From NCBI GenBank assembly GCA_016720745.1, contig JADKKA010000018.1, positions 1,116,001-1,180,000 of the forward strand: DNA of 64,000 nt. The letters are read 5' to 3'. Positions within the stretch are counted from its first letter, which is position 1. Each line of letters starts with the position of its first letter. Below the pieces are notes generated by a model that searched no databases, was not told the DNA's origin, and saw nothing but the letters and a program-made list of their open reading frames with translations. Position numbers and translations under genes: made by a program. The DNA comes from Chitinophagaceae bacterium. GTDB taxonomy: Bacteria > Bacteroidota > Bacteroidia > Chitinophagales > Chitinophagaceae. This document shows positions 39,101-47,926 of this stretch, one piece after another.

Positions 39101-39205
39101 CGGTATGTCCCGGCAAAGGCAACTAAACAAAAGGGTGAGCCATAAAAGTGAAGATTGCTTCAAAGCAGTTAATTCAATTCCCAAATTTAACCAATGATGA
39201 TTCAA
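36098..39205 (-). CDS. Propeller sensor kinase homologue with degenerate ATP-binding domain
   Basis: 1035 residues. The signal peptide (SSLLWLTLLFSCLCRDIPAQ) is followed by about 14 Reg_prop-type repeats forming two propellers (VNGYIWVGTVDGLQRFDGTR, KNIWVGTDNNGLYRFNP, GNLWLGMQNFGLFKW, RGYIWVATTSGLNRVN), a Y_Y_Y domain (NILYKMEGIDPDWRIADKSN), a membrane helix (WWFYCGLALIAGLLLFWF) and a kinase-like region. The dimerisation box keeps its His (IAENLHQEVNAALNNINILS). The HATPase boxes are lost: LFDSEHCDMQ stands where the intact relative at 23627 has VKDNG, and RQDLERRLNMIQ replaces the GLGISNM box. It is probably inactive as an ATP-binding kinase. No regulator gene is adjacent on its strand; the LytTR operon is convergent. 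Confidence 0.85.
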   Translation of the reverse strand: MNHHWLNLGIELTALKQSSLLWLTLLFSCLCRDIPAQPAKKFYFTHYTAEAGLLSTEVNSVTQDVNGYIWVGTVDGLQRFDGTRFQTFQHNPADPYSLPNNHVVFLLTDHKDRLWLLTAKGNIGYFNTKTLRYTAVRVTTKTNNIEGATVKRLIKDESGHIFLLLGGLEVVTWDEKSNEFSWKNNFFETTPGTGVSDFAHQPGTPYYWIGGGKGVGVYNSQTKVLSYPGNNREKIPAVELMSNISVPYHLHFDKKGRLWFQSWISGMPKAYRFRLNDPQPVLEEFEFISMLKSYYETYRFFEQKDGTIWIGGLNLFARFVEEDKKFQLVYNGYLNERSISYERLNTIFEDREKNIWVGTDNNGLYRFNPSEQFFTNVAHLHPITKQQGKGTVMSFIPLKDGRILTGSWGDGLYLYDKNLNLLPLKINGLTAIPGPSVWGMVASGDSNRIWMGAQPGIIEFNQATNTAKTYNPPQLENRTVRQVAEDRDGNLWLGMQNFGLFKWNAADKKAGDIKKITRIDGFPVSMVIKITVDSKGLVWVTSDWKGLYVIDPRSNQVIYHFSDSAKGAFRLPEINTYAVLDYNDSLMAIATTRTMLLFNRYTQHTTQIGRAGFMRGNVVSMEKDNRGYIWVATTSGLNRVNVKTRAFVGFNRSDGIDNDHFSYAASARLPDGRLLFGSSTEFISFSPDSMNINHTPPLPTITEFRVQNRSLLVDSLLQLDRVELRYNSNSIEIGFSPMVYSSAFNILYKMEGIDPDWRIADKSNKAVYSYLPSGKYQFQMKTLDGEGHISELVSSLSIRIIPPFWKSWWFYCGLALIAGLLLFWFDRERIRRKEALLKMRNNIAENLHQEVNAALNNINILSEMARLKAENNPEKSKEYIEQIHTKSHNMIIAMDDMLWSLDPGNDSMEKTTDRMREYIDALKNRYGVNIDIAVDHKVETLPLNMKMRHDAFLVFKEGLKNLVTLGAENLHVYIKSDRSDLLFITLFDSEHCDMQQLNNLLHRQDLERRLNMIQASIEVDLHKSHSAITMRVPVS

Positions 39206-39465
39206 ATTGAGGACAGGGCTGTATGAACCGTAACAGCAGTGAGTGGACTGTGCTTTCTGATGAATGAACTGTGTTGAAAAAAAGCAGGTAAATCAGCTAG
39301 CAGATTGACCAATTTTTCCAACTTAAGTTAATGAATGTTAATAGTTTAATCAGACTACGGTTGATCCTGCAAAGCTGCTGATTCATTCAATGCCGGCTTG
39401 CCTTCCCTTTGTAACCATTGCATCTTTGAATCGTCAAACCTGTATTCAACTTTAAACCAGATGTT

Positions 39466-39621
39466 ATGAAAAAGATGATGATTTATGCAGCAAAAGCCGC
39501 AGCCATTGTGGCCGTGGTGGCCATCTACTTTCACTTTAAAGTGGGTGATGAGATTACCGGTTTTGTAAAAACCGTAGCTACTAAAATTGTTCCCTGGGCG
39601 AACACCGTTATTTACTCATGA
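39466..39621 (+). CDS. Small single-pass membrane protein (51 residues)
   Basis: MKKMMIYAAKAAAIVAVVAI, then YFHFKVGDEITGFVKTVATK, then IVPWANTVIYS and a stop at 39619. One hydrophobic helix is followed by a short amphipathic tail. The stop overlaps the end of the convergent transferase gene by 10 bp. Coding potential is supported by the ATG context, length and composition only. A CATCTTTG element 38 bp upstream is one base off the -7 consensus. Confidence 0.5.
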   Translation: MKKMMIYAAKAAAIVAVVAIYFHFKVGDEITGFVKTVATKIVPWANTVIYS

Positions 39622-40739
39622 ACTACCTGTTGTGGCTGACCAGCAAAAGAAGAACCGGTTCTTTTTAAAATGCTTCCCATTTTTTTAAGCAGCAGCGTAG
39701 AGAGTAACATGAATAATAACAAAATGAGCAACACCCATTCGGGTCTCACCCAACGGAGCCAATACACTTCCATGAGCACAAAGCCGTGGAAGAAGCAAAT
39801 GAGTTTCGCCGCAAAACCATGACTGAATCCCTGATTGGTAAGGAGGTGATGTATATGTGTTCTGTCAGCCACAAAAGGCGAATTTCCCTTCCACATCCTT
39901 GTGGCAAAAACCCGAAGCGTATCAAAAACAGGAATCAGTACGATTCCGAGTACAAATACCGGAGCATTCGGCAATGCCTGTCCTTCTATCATATGATTCA
40001 CCTGCAGTAGGCGGACACATAAAACAGCTGTTACAAATCCCAGTAACAGAGAACCGGTATCTCCCATGAAAATTTTAGCAGGATTAAAATTGAAATAAAG
40101 AAAGGCCAGGATACCCCCCGCGAGTGCAAATGCGATCAGGGCCGTATTGGCATCTCCACAAAGCGTGAGAAAGAAGCCCAGCGTCATCAGGCTCATGAAG
40201 CCGATTCCGCCTGCGAGTCCGTCAATGCCATCAATCAGGTTAAATGCATTGGTAATACCTACGATCACAATGATCGTAAAACTATACTGGGCTGCTATTG
40301 GAAGTTCTCCAATCCCCATCAATCCCTCAAAAGAGGTAATACGAATACCGCTCAATGCGATCAACGCTGCCAGCCCCGCCTGGATAATGAATTTATATCT
40401 TGCCGACAAATCTTTCAGGTCATCCAGGATTCCCAGACCAAATAAAACCGCAACAGAAAAAAAGAAGGCGACCAGGGCCAGTTCATTACTGAATGGAAAC
40501 CATAAAAACAAACTTATCATCATTCCGGCCATGATGGCAATACCACCCATGGTTGGAATCGGTGCCGTATGCAGTTTTCTTGCATTCGGTACATCGTACA
40601 ACCGGAAGCGATTGATCAGGTGAATGATTGGTGGAATACAAATTAATGTAACTACAAATGCACTGATAAAACTCAGCAGCGCAAATTTAAAAGGCAACTG
40701 CGACAGGTCGAGCTGCAACAGGTAGAGGTGGCTTTTCAT
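39612..40739 (-). CDS. Undecaprenyl-phosphate sugar-1-phosphate transferase (WecA/TagO, MraY family)
   Basis: 375 residues, about 10-11 membrane helices. It transfers a sugar-1-phosphate from a UDP-sugar (GlcNAc in known homologues) to undecaprenyl phosphate, the first lipid-linked step of O-antigen, teichoic acid or capsule assembly. Signatures: DVPNARKLHTAPIPTMGGIA; GLGILDDLKDLSARYKFIIQ (the catalytic DD); NAFNLIDGIDGLAGGI (NxxxDxxDGL); FNFNPAKIFMGDTGSLLLGF (FMGDxGS); and RTHIHHLLTNQGFSH, the His motif that separates WecA/TagO types from MraY of peptidoglycan synthesis. Stands alone, with no other polysaccharide genes in the window. Confidence 0.93.
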   Translation of the reverse strand: MKSHLYLLQLDLSQLPFKFALLSFISAFVVTLICIPPIIHLINRFRLYDVPNARKLHTAPIPTMGGIAIMAGMMISLFLWFPFSNELALVAFFFSVAVLFGLGILDDLKDLSARYKFIIQAGLAALIALSGIRITSFEGLMGIGELPIAAQYSFTIIVIVGITNAFNLIDGIDGLAGGIGFMSLMTLGFFLTLCGDANTALIAFALAGGILAFLYFNFNPAKIFMGDTGSLLLGFVTAVLCVRLLQVNHMIEGQALPNAPVFVLGIVLIPVFDTLRVFATRMWKGNSPFVADRTHIHHLLTNQGFSHGFAAKLICFFHGFVLMEVYWLRWVRPEWVLLILLLFMLLSTLLLKKMGSILKRTGSSFAGQPQQVVHE

Positions 40740-40920
40740 GATACCCTGGTTAGTGAGGTATTTGGATTTGAAACCTAAAGTAAGCCGGCTTCGTAAAAAT
40801 CACAAGGGCTTTTGGAAACCGAAGGCACCAAACCCTGAATTTCCCTTAGGAATCGCAGATCTACCAGCATTAATTCAGCATAATTTCAGGGGAGGGACCG
40901 TATTTTTCACATGGTTGGGA

Positions 40921-40952
40921 GAAGTCCGAAAGTCGGGAAGTCCGGAAGCCGG
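40921..40952 (+). repeat. Short degenerate octamer array GAAGTCCG
   Basis: Units gaagtccg, aaagtcgg, gaagtccg, gaagccgg; they directly precede the 193-bp tandem repeat. Confidence 0.6.
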
Positions 40953-40960
40953 AAACGCAC

Positions 40961-41975
40961 CTTACTAGTAAATGAACATTGAATATTGAACATTTTCTTC
41001 AGTATTAGGGAAATGCTCAATGCTCAACTATCAATTTTCAATGTTCAAGTTATTGACGGTAGTGGTCCAATTTGCCAGGGTTTATTTATGCTTGCCGAAC
41101 ACTAGTCCAGGGCTACCTCAAACGCTCCTTACTAGTATATGAGCATTGAACATTGAGCTCCCGATAGCTATCGGGAGAATATTGAACATTTTCTTCAGTA
41201 TTAGGGAAATGCTCAATGCTCAACTATCAATTTTCAATGTTCAAGTTATCGGCGGTAGTGGTCAGCAATTTTGCAAGAGTCTGGTTTATTTATGCCTGCC
41301 CGAAACATCATAGTCCGGGGCCACCACAAACGCTCCTTACTAGTATATGAGCATTGAACATTGAGCATTGAATATTGAACATTTTCTTCAATATTAGGGA
41401 AATGCTCAATGCTCAACTATCAATTTTCAATGTTCAAGTTATCGGCGGTAGTGGTCAGCAATTTTGCAAGAGTCTGGTTTATTTATGCCTGCCCGAAACA
41501 TCTTAGCCCGGGGCTACCTCAAACTCTTCTTACTAGTATATGAGCATTGAACATTGAGCATTGAATATTGAACATTTTCTTCAGTATTAGGGAAATGCTC
41601 AATGCTCAACTATCAATTTTCAATGTTCAAGTTATTGACGGTAGTGGACAGCAATGTTGCCATAGTCTGGTTTATTTATGCCTGCCCGAAACATCTTAGT
41701 CCGGGGCTACCTCAAACGCTCCTTACTAGTATATGAGCATTGAACATTGAGCATTGAATATTGAACATTTTCTTCAATATTAGGGAAATGCTCAATGCTC
41801 AACTATCAATTTTCAATGTTCAAGTTATCGGCGGTAGTAGTCAGCAATTTTGCCAGAGTCTGGTTTATTTATGCCTGCCCGAAACATCTTAGTCCAGGGC
41901 TACCTCAAACGCTCCTTACTAGTATATGAGCATTGAACATTGAGCTCCCGATAGATATCGGGAGAATATTGAACA
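40961..41975 (+). repeat. Tandem array of ~193-bp units, about 5.3 copies, with internal hairpin
   Basis: Units start CTTACTAGTA at 40961, 41128, 41336, 41529, 41722 and 41915 (spacings 167, 208, 193, 193, 193); the last is partial. In each unit an ATTGA-core array (GCATTGAACATTGAGCATTG and onward) is followed about 30 bp later by its inverse (TCAATGCTCAACTATCAATT and onward), able to fold back. Units two and six carry a CCCGATAGCTATCGGG-type palindrome in place of one heptamer. No conserved open frame. The array fills the spacer between the transferase gene and recG (no other gene in 40740-42035). Confidence 0.9.
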
Positions 41976-42012
41976 TTTTCTTACGCTTTCTACGAACTAA
42001 GTTTCCCACCCG

Positions 42013-42020
42013 TATTTTTG
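42013..42020 (+). promoter_or_regulatory. -7 promoter element TATTTTTG for recG
   Basis: Exact TAnnTTTG match just after the tandem array, 16 bp before the first in-frame codons of RecG. The transcript would have a very short leader. Confidence 0.5.
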
Positions 42021-42035
42021 TAACAAACGCTTCAA

Positions 42036-44147
42036 ATCAGCAATCTCTCCCCCATATTAGCCAGCCCCATCGAATATCTCAAGGGAGTAGGACCCCAAAA
42101 GGCCGACCTGTTCCGGAAGGAACTCAGCATTTTTACCTTCGGTGATCTGCTCACGCATTTCCCCTTCCGGCATATCGATCGTACTAAACTGAATGCCATC
42201 AGTGATCTCACACCCGATATGGAGTATGCCCAGCTGGCAGGGGTGCTATTGCGCATGGATATCATTGGACAAAAAGCGGGCAAAAGACTGGTGGCGGAAC
42301 TCAAAGACCGGACCGGAGAAATTGAACTCACCTGGTTCCAGGGATTAAGCTGGGTGCAAAAAATGCTGGAACCCGGTAATTCCTACCTTGTCTATGGCCG
42401 GCTGAGTTTTTATAACGGACAAGCCCAAATGGTACATCCGGAGTTGGAAATAATCCGGCCGGATCAGCCCATCGAAAAGAATTTTCTGGAACCGGTTTAT
42501 TCAACTACAGAAAAACTCAAATCACGCGGACTGGGAGGCCGGCAAATCGGTAAACTTACCCAGGTATTATTCGGCATGCTGCGCGAACAGGATATCCCGG
42601 AGAATTTACCCGCCTCCGTATTGCAGCAATTAAACCTGATCAGTCGTTACCAGGCCATAAGACAAATCCATTTTCCACAATCACCCGCAGAATATGAAGC
42701 GGCAGCCAAACGACTTAAGTTTGAAGAATTTTTTATGGCCCAGATGCGGATGGGCTTACTGCGATCGGGCAGACACCGGCATTCTAAAGGAGTGGTATTC
42801 GACAAAGTCGGCAACCTTTTTAATGAGTTTTATAAAAATCACCTGCCATTTGAACTCACCAATGCCCAGAAAAGGGTCATCCGCGAAATCAGGAATGATA
42901 CCGCCAGGGGAAAACAAATGAACAGACTACTCCAGGGTGATGTAGGCAGTGGCAAAACGATTGTGGCCCTGCTCCTCATGTTGCTGGCTGCCGATAACGA
43001 TTGCCAGTCATGCCTGATGGCACCCACTGAAATCCTGGCCCGGCAGCATTTTGCAGGAATCAGCCGCCTGCTGGAAAAAATGGGGGTCAATGTCCGCCTG
43101 CTTACGGGCTCCACAAAGGCAGCCGAACGAAAAAAATTATTAAAAGAGCTGGAAGAGGGGAGCTGTCAAATCCTGATTGGCACCCATGCCGTAATTGAAG
43201 ACATGGTACAGTTTAAACAGCTCGGGCTCGTGATCATTGACGAACAACATCGTTTTGGTGTGGCACAAAGGGCCAAACTCTGGCAGAAAGCAGCCATCCC
43301 ACCGCATGTACTGGTCATGACAGCCACACCTATTCCCAGAACACTGGCCATGACCGCTTATGGCGATCTGGACTATAGTGTGATTGATGAACTGCCACCC
43401 GGACGGCAACCCATTGCCACGGTTCACCGTTTGGAATCACAACGCAGCAAAGTGATGGATTTTCTGCGGTCGGAAATAGACAAGGGCCGGCAGGCCTATA
43501 TCATTTTCCCCCTGATAGAAGAAAGTGATAAACTTGATTACGAGAACCTGATGAAAGGTTACGAAAACGTAAAAGCCTATTTCCCGGAACCGAAATACTG
43601 GATCAGTATGGTACACGGAAGACAACCGGCCGATCAGAAAGAACAAAATATGCAGCGCTTTGTTAGTAGAGATACACAGATCATGGTGTCTACTACCGTA
43701 ATCGAAGTGGGAGTGGATGTTCCTAATGCCTCTGTGATGGTGATCGAGAATGCGGAAAAATTCGGGCTCTCGCAATTACACCAGCTCCGGGGGAGGGTAG
43801 GCAGGGGAGCAGAAAAAAGTTTTTGTATCCTGATTACCGGCTCCAAATTGGGTAATGATGCCCGGGAACGCATCAAGGTAATGACGGCTACCGGAAATGG
43901 CTTTGAAATTGCGGAAAAGGACCTGGAATTAAGAGGCCCGGGAGAAATAGAAGGTACCAGGCAGAGTGGGGCATTAAACTTTAAGCTGGCTCACCTTGTC
44001 CAAGACCGTGATATTCTGGAAATCGCAGGAAAAATGGCGTCCGGACTGATAGAAAATGACCCGGAACTGAATTCGGCAGACAATTTGCCCCTTAAAAACT
44101 TTCTACGCCAGCAAAAAGGAGGGGTGTTGTGGAGTAAGATTTCGTAG
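42036..44147 (+). CDS. recG: ATP-dependent DNA helicase RecG; start codon unclear
   Basis: RecG remodels stalled forks and Holliday junctions. Protein similarity begins well before the first ATG (42219): the frame from 42036 reads ISNLSPILASPIEYLKGVGP, QKADLFRKELSIFTFGDLLT, HFPFRHIDRTKLNAISDL, the expected RecG N-terminus. No ATG, GTG or TTG lies in this stretch after the TAA at 42021, so either a rare start (ATC at 42036) or a small error just upstream is needed. The wedge/OB domain is followed by the helicase motor: GDVGSGKT (Walker A, near 42941), DEQHRFGV (DEQH box), TATPIPRT, and motif VI QLRGRVGRGAEKS. About 703 residues from 42036, close to the family length. Confidence 0.9.
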   Translation: MSNLSPILASPIEYLKGVGPQKADLFRKELSIFTFGDLLTHFPFRHIDRTKLNAISDLTPDMEYAQLAGVLLRMDIIGQKAGKRLVAELKDRTGEIELTWFQGLSWVQKMLEPGNSYLVYGRLSFYNGQAQMVHPELEIIRPDQPIEKNFLEPVYSTTEKLKSRGLGGRQIGKLTQVLFGMLREQDIPENLPASVLQQLNLISRYQAIRQIHFPQSPAEYEAAAKRLKFEEFFMAQMRMGLLRSGRHRHSKGVVFDKVGNLFNEFYKNHLPFELTNAQKRVIREIRNDTARGKQMNRLLQGDVGSGKTIVALLLMLLAADNDCQSCLMAPTEILARQHFAGISRLLEKMGVNVRLLTGSTKAAERKKLLKELEEGSCQILIGTHAVIEDMVQFKQLGLVIIDEQHRFGVAQRAKLWQKAAIPPHVLVMTATPIPRTLAMTAYGDLDYSVIDELPPGRQPIATVHRLESQRSKVMDFLRSEIDKGRQAYIIFPLIEESDKLDYENLMKGYENVKAYFPEPKYWISMVHGRQPADQKEQNMQRFVSRDTQIMVSTTVIEVGVDVPNASVMVIENAEKFGLSQLHQLRGRVGRGAEKSFCILITGSKLGNDARERIKVMTATGNGFEIAEKDLELRGPGEIEGTRQSGALNFKLAHLVQDRDILEIAGKMASGLIENDPELNSADNLPLKNFLRQQKGGVLWSKIS

Positions 44148-44235
44148 AATGCCCCTGGAATGACGTATCCGGTTTTTTTTACAATTGGATTACAAAGGCT
44201 GGATATTGTTAACAGAAGTTTTCAATCCATATCTG

Positions 44236-47200
44236 ATGAAATTTGGTTATTTTAATAATTCAAAGAATACCGCCCTGAAACAACTATCCATTTTTACCAT
44301 TACCCTGCTTTACTGCACCCTTGCCCTGGCCCAGGGGAATATAGAATTTATTGAAAACAAAGGTCAATGGGAAGATAAAATCCGTTACAAAGCCACGGTC
44401 AGCAATGGCCAGTTGTATATCCGGGACAATGGGGTCACCATGGTCCAGTACAACCCCGCTGATTTTTCCAATGTGATGAAGCTTCTTCATGATCGCACAG
44501 AAGGCCTGCCACCGGAAAGATATATGGTGCGGACCCATGCATTTGATATTGACTTTGTGGGAGCTTCCCTCAATTCAAAACAGGTACCGGAAAAAAAGAT
44601 CGCCACTCAGAATAATTACTTCTCCGGAACTGATCCTTCCAAATGGGCCGGTGGATGCGCCATTTACCAGGCCATCACCATTAAAGAAGTTTACCCCAAT
44701 GTGGATGTGCGGTACTATACCGATAATGGCTTTCTCAAATACGATATCCTGGTAAAACCCGGAGGGGATGTTTCTAAAATTGCATTGCGCTACAATGGCG
44801 TGAATAAAATTCAGGTTAAAAACAAAGAACTGTCGATCACTACCTCAGTGGGTGATCTTCGGGAGTCAGATCCATATACTTATCAGGCCGGTGAGAGTGG
44901 AAGAAATGAAATCAATTGCCGTTATACCGTAAAGGATAATATTGTTCGGTTTGATATAAAAGATTATAACCGTAACAGCACCCTGGTGATTGATCCGCAG
45001 GTGGTCTTTTGTTCCTTCGCCGGCAGTTCAGCTGATAACTGGGGATATACGGCCACCTATGGTCCCGATGGAAGTTTTTACGGAGGTGGCATCGTACATG
45101 ATCCGGGCTTTCCTACATCCCCCGGTGCTTTTCAAACTAATTTTCAGGGAGGAGATTTTGATATCGGTATCATCCGGCTCTCCGGTAACGGGAGTGCCCG
45201 CTTATATGCCACTTATGTAGGAGGTTCAGGGAATGAACAACCCCATAGTCTGATCGTTGACAATGTCGGTAATCTCGTACTCGCCGGAAGAACCAATTCA
45301 CCGATCACCGGTGCTGGTGCCTATCCGCTTACCGGACCACGCTTCGGTCCCTGTGGCAGTTATGATATTGTGGTTACAAGACTAAGCCCAACCGGTACCC
45401 TGCTTGCTTCCAAAAGAATTGGTGGTACCAGCATGGATGGAGTGAATATTCAAACCACCCGAAACAAGATTTCCCTTCAGCAGAATTATGGTGATGATGG
45501 AAGGAGTGAAGTAATACTGGATGGATCCGGAAATATACTGGTGGCTTCCTGTACCCAGTCCACAAGTACAAACACACCTGCAGATAATTTCCCCACTACT
45601 GCTGGTACATTCCAACCGGCAAAATCCGGCAATCAGGATGGGGTACTGATCAAGTTTAGTCCAGATCTGAGTTCACTGATCTTTTCCAGCTACCTGGGCG
45701 GAGCTGCTAATGATGCAGCCTATGTACTGGCCATGGGGCCGAATGGAAATATATTTGTTGCCGGAGGAACGGAGAGTGCTGCAACTGATTTTCCAGGCAA
45801 TGAAGCCGGCACCGTGGGTCCCAATAATCATGGCGGTATTGATGGGTTTATTTCAGAAATAACACCGAATGGAAGTACTGTAGTCAGAACAGCCTTTATC
45901 GGCACCGGTGGAACAGATCAGGTGTTCGGTATACAATTCGATAGCAAAGGTTTTCCTTATATCACAGGACAAACCACCGGTTCCTGGCCTGTTGTCAATA
46001 ATCTCCCCGGCACCCCTTCAATTTATACAGACGCCGGAGGAAAACAATTCATTGCCAAACTGGAGAAAGATCTTTCCCGTTTTGTTTATTCTACCATGTT
46101 TGGAACCGGTTCAAATACTCCCAATATTTCCATCACCGCATTTCTGGTTGACCGTTGTGAAAATGTTTATGTCTCGGGCTGGGGAGGTTTTTACGGAACC
46201 AGTAATCTCTTTAATAGTGCCGGCACCACTGGCTTACCCGTAACGGGAAATGCCATCAAGTCAAATACGGATGGGAAAGATTTTTACTTCTTTGTATTAA
46301 AAAGGGATGCTTCTCAACAACTCTTTGGTAGCTTTTTTGGAGAGGTCAACCGGCCCGGTGCCGGATGCGACCATGTGGATGGCGGTACCAGCCGCTTCGA
46401 CCGAAACGGAATCATTTACCAGGCTATTTGTGCCAATTGCAATCTTGATCCAAGCGGAATCAGACCAAAGTATGATGTGACCGCAGGTGCCTGGTCCGAA
46501 TCGAATAATGCCAGCGGGGCAGGCTGTAATCTCGGTATGCTGAAATTTGATCTGGAACTGGCCGGTGTGGATGGTGAAGTAAGATCAGCCCTGGGTGGCA
46601 GCAATGTTTCCGGATGTGTACCCCTGACCATGAATTTTGTAGACTCCATCGGGAATGCACTGAGTTATGAATGGCATTTTAATTATGTACCGGGCAATCC
46701 CCCCGATCTGGTTACACCTAACCCGGCAGCAAGTTTCACCTATAATGCAATTGGAACGTATACGGCCATGCTGGTTGCTGTGGATCCGGGTTCCTGTAAT
46801 GTGCGTGATACTTCTTTTATGCAGATCAGGGTGGGCAATATCAAAGCAAACCTGCTGCCATCATGGGCACCATTCGGTCCCGGATGTCCCAAACTGAATT
46901 ACCAGTTTATCAATAACTCAACAGTGAGTAATCCGGGATTCCCCTTCCAGGATACTTCTTTTGTGTGGGATTTTGGCGATGGCAGTCCGCTGGTACCCGC
47001 CCTCATCGGACCTGGTAATGCGGTAAACCATACTTATCCCGGAACGGGCAGCTATTCGGCCAAACTTATTTTGAAGGATACTACTTATTGTAATAATCCG
47101 GATGACAGCACTTTTATTATCAGCATTGCTGAAAATGTAAAAGCCATTATCAGTACCCCGGCAACGGGTTGTGCGCCTTATAATGCACAGATCCGCAGCA

Positions 47201-47916
47201 CTTCGGAAAATGCAGTAGGATGGCTATGGGATTTTGGTGATATCGGTTCTCCGGATAATACCTCTACCCTTGAAAATCCGGTACACCTGTATCAGAACCC
47301 CGGCACTTATACAATCCGTTTAACAGCTAATAACCCGGGAACCTGTAACCTTACCCACGATACCACATTCACTATTACAGTGTACATGGATCCGATTCCT
47401 TTATTCACGGCAGCACCAGATCCACCGGTGGTGAATACTCCTACCGTATTTACCAATCTGTCTTCCATTGATGCTGTGAGATTTAAATGGGTTTTTGGGG
47501 ATGGCGACAGTCTCTTTACCAATTCCAGATCCAATGTGAGTCACCAGTATAATGCCACCGGAACGTATAATGCCTGTCTGACGGCTTATAATGCAGTCGG
47601 CTGCGACAGTACCTTCTGCTTACCGGTACGCGCTTTGATTGATCCGCTGGTTGATGTTCCCAATGCATTTACACCACTCAGTAGTGATGAAAACAATACC
47701 GTTTTTGTGCGCGGATTTGGTATTGGAAAAATGAGTTTCACCATCTGGAACCGTTGGGGACAAAAAGTATTTGAGACCAATAACCGTTTCCAGGGCTGGG
47801 ACGGTAAGCTGAAAGGTGTAGTACAACCCATGGATGTATATGTTTATACCCTGAGTGTGGAATTTACAGACGGTAAAAAAACAACCAAACGGGGTGATTT
47901 AACGTTAATAAGATAA
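44236..47916 (+). CDS. Large T9SS type B cargo protein (SBBP repeats, PKD domains, gliding-type C-terminal domain)
   Basis: 1226 residues from ATG 44236 (KQLSIFTITLLYCTLALAQ signal peptide). The region after the signal contains NIEFIENKGQWEDKIRYKA and a beta-rich N-domain common to these proteins, then SBBP-type propeller repeats (YVGGSGNEQPHSLIVDNVGN, YLGGAANDAAYVLAMGPNGN, SKGFPYITGQTTGSW). At least four PKD domains follow (YEWHF, FVWDFGDGSP, WLWDFGDIGS, FKWVFGDGDS). The C-terminus (VDVPNAFTPLSSDENNTVFV, IWNRWGQKVFETNNRFQGWD, PMDVYVYTLSVEFTDGKKTT, RGDLTLIR) is the type B sorting domain of gliding-motility-associated proteins. It is secreted through T9SS to the surface; the PorP/SprF gene 10 bp downstream is its usual partner. 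The role (adhesin or hydrolase support) is not visible. Confidence 0.93.
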   Translation: MKFGYFNNSKNTALKQLSIFTITLLYCTLALAQGNIEFIENKGQWEDKIRYKATVSNGQLYIRDNGVTMVQYNPADFSNVMKLLHDRTEGLPPERYMVRTHAFDIDFVGASLNSKQVPEKKIATQNNYFSGTDPSKWAGGCAIYQAITIKEVYPNVDVRYYTDNGFLKYDILVKPGGDVSKIALRYNGVNKIQVKNKELSITTSVGDLRESDPYTYQAGESGRNEINCRYTVKDNIVRFDIKDYNRNSTLVIDPQVVFCSFAGSSADNWGYTATYGPDGSFYGGGIVHDPGFPTSPGAFQTNFQGGDFDIGIIRLSGNGSARLYATYVGGSGNEQPHSLIVDNVGNLVLAGRTNSPITGAGAYPLTGPRFGPCGSYDIVVTRLSPTGTLLASKRIGGTSMDGVNIQTTRNKISLQQNYGDDGRSEVILDGSGNILVASCTQSTSTNTPADNFPTTAGTFQPAKSGNQDGVLIKFSPDLSSLIFSSYLGGAANDAAYVLAMGPNGNIFVAGGTESAATDFPGNEAGTVGPNNHGGIDGFISEITPNGSTVVRTAFIGTGGTDQVFGIQFDSKGFPYITGQTTGSWPVVNNLPGTPSIYTDAGGKQFIAKLEKDLSRFVYSTMFGTGSNTPNISITAFLVDRCENVYVSGWGGFYGTSNLFNSAGTTGLPVTGNAIKSNTDGKDFYFFVLKRDASQQLFGSFFGEVNRPGAGCDHVDGGTSRFDRNGIIYQAICANCNLDPSGIRPKYDVTAGAWSESNNASGAGCNLGMLKFDLELAGVDGEVRSALGGSNVSGCVPLTMNFVDSIGNALSYEWHFNYVPGNPPDLVTPNPAASFTYNAIGTYTAMLVAVDPGSCNVRDTSFMQIRVGNIKANLLPSWAPFGPGCPKLNYQFINNSTVSNPGFPFQDTSFVWDFGDGSPLVPALIGPGNAVNHTYPGTGSYSAKLILKDTTYCNNPDDSTFIISIAENVKAIISTPATGCAPYNAQIRSTSENAVGWLWDFGDIGSPDNTSTLENPVHLYQNPGTYTIRLTANNPGTCNLTHDTTFTITVYMDPIPLFTAAPDPPVVNTPTVFTNLSSIDAVRFKWVFGDGDSLFTNSRSNVSHQYNATGTYNACLTAYNAVGCDSTFCLPVRALIDPLVDVPNAFTPLSSDENNTVFVRGFGIGKMSFTIWNRWGQKVFETNNRFQGWDGKLKGVVQPMDVYVYTLSVEFTDGKKTTKRGDLTLIR

Positions 47917-47921
47917 GGAGG
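47915..47921 (+). promoter_or_regulatory. Strong Shine-Dalgarno sequence AAGGAGG for porP/sprF
   Basis: A perfect AAGGAGG five bases before the ATG at 47927, overlapping the stop of the cargo gene. Such strong sites are uncommon in Bacteroidota, which often lack them. It may allow tight coupling of partner levels. Confidence 0.7.
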
Positions 47922-47926
47922 TCAAG

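Noticed and set aside
39206..39465. Spacer upstream of the orphan propeller kinase examined for a regulator gene
   Set aside because: Only non-coding sequence is seen; the next gene is a 51-residue membrane protein, not a response regulator.
40961..41975. Regular repeats that might be a CRISPR array
   Set aside because: The units are 193 bp and repeat as a whole; there are no short repeats with unique spacers, and no cas genes are near.
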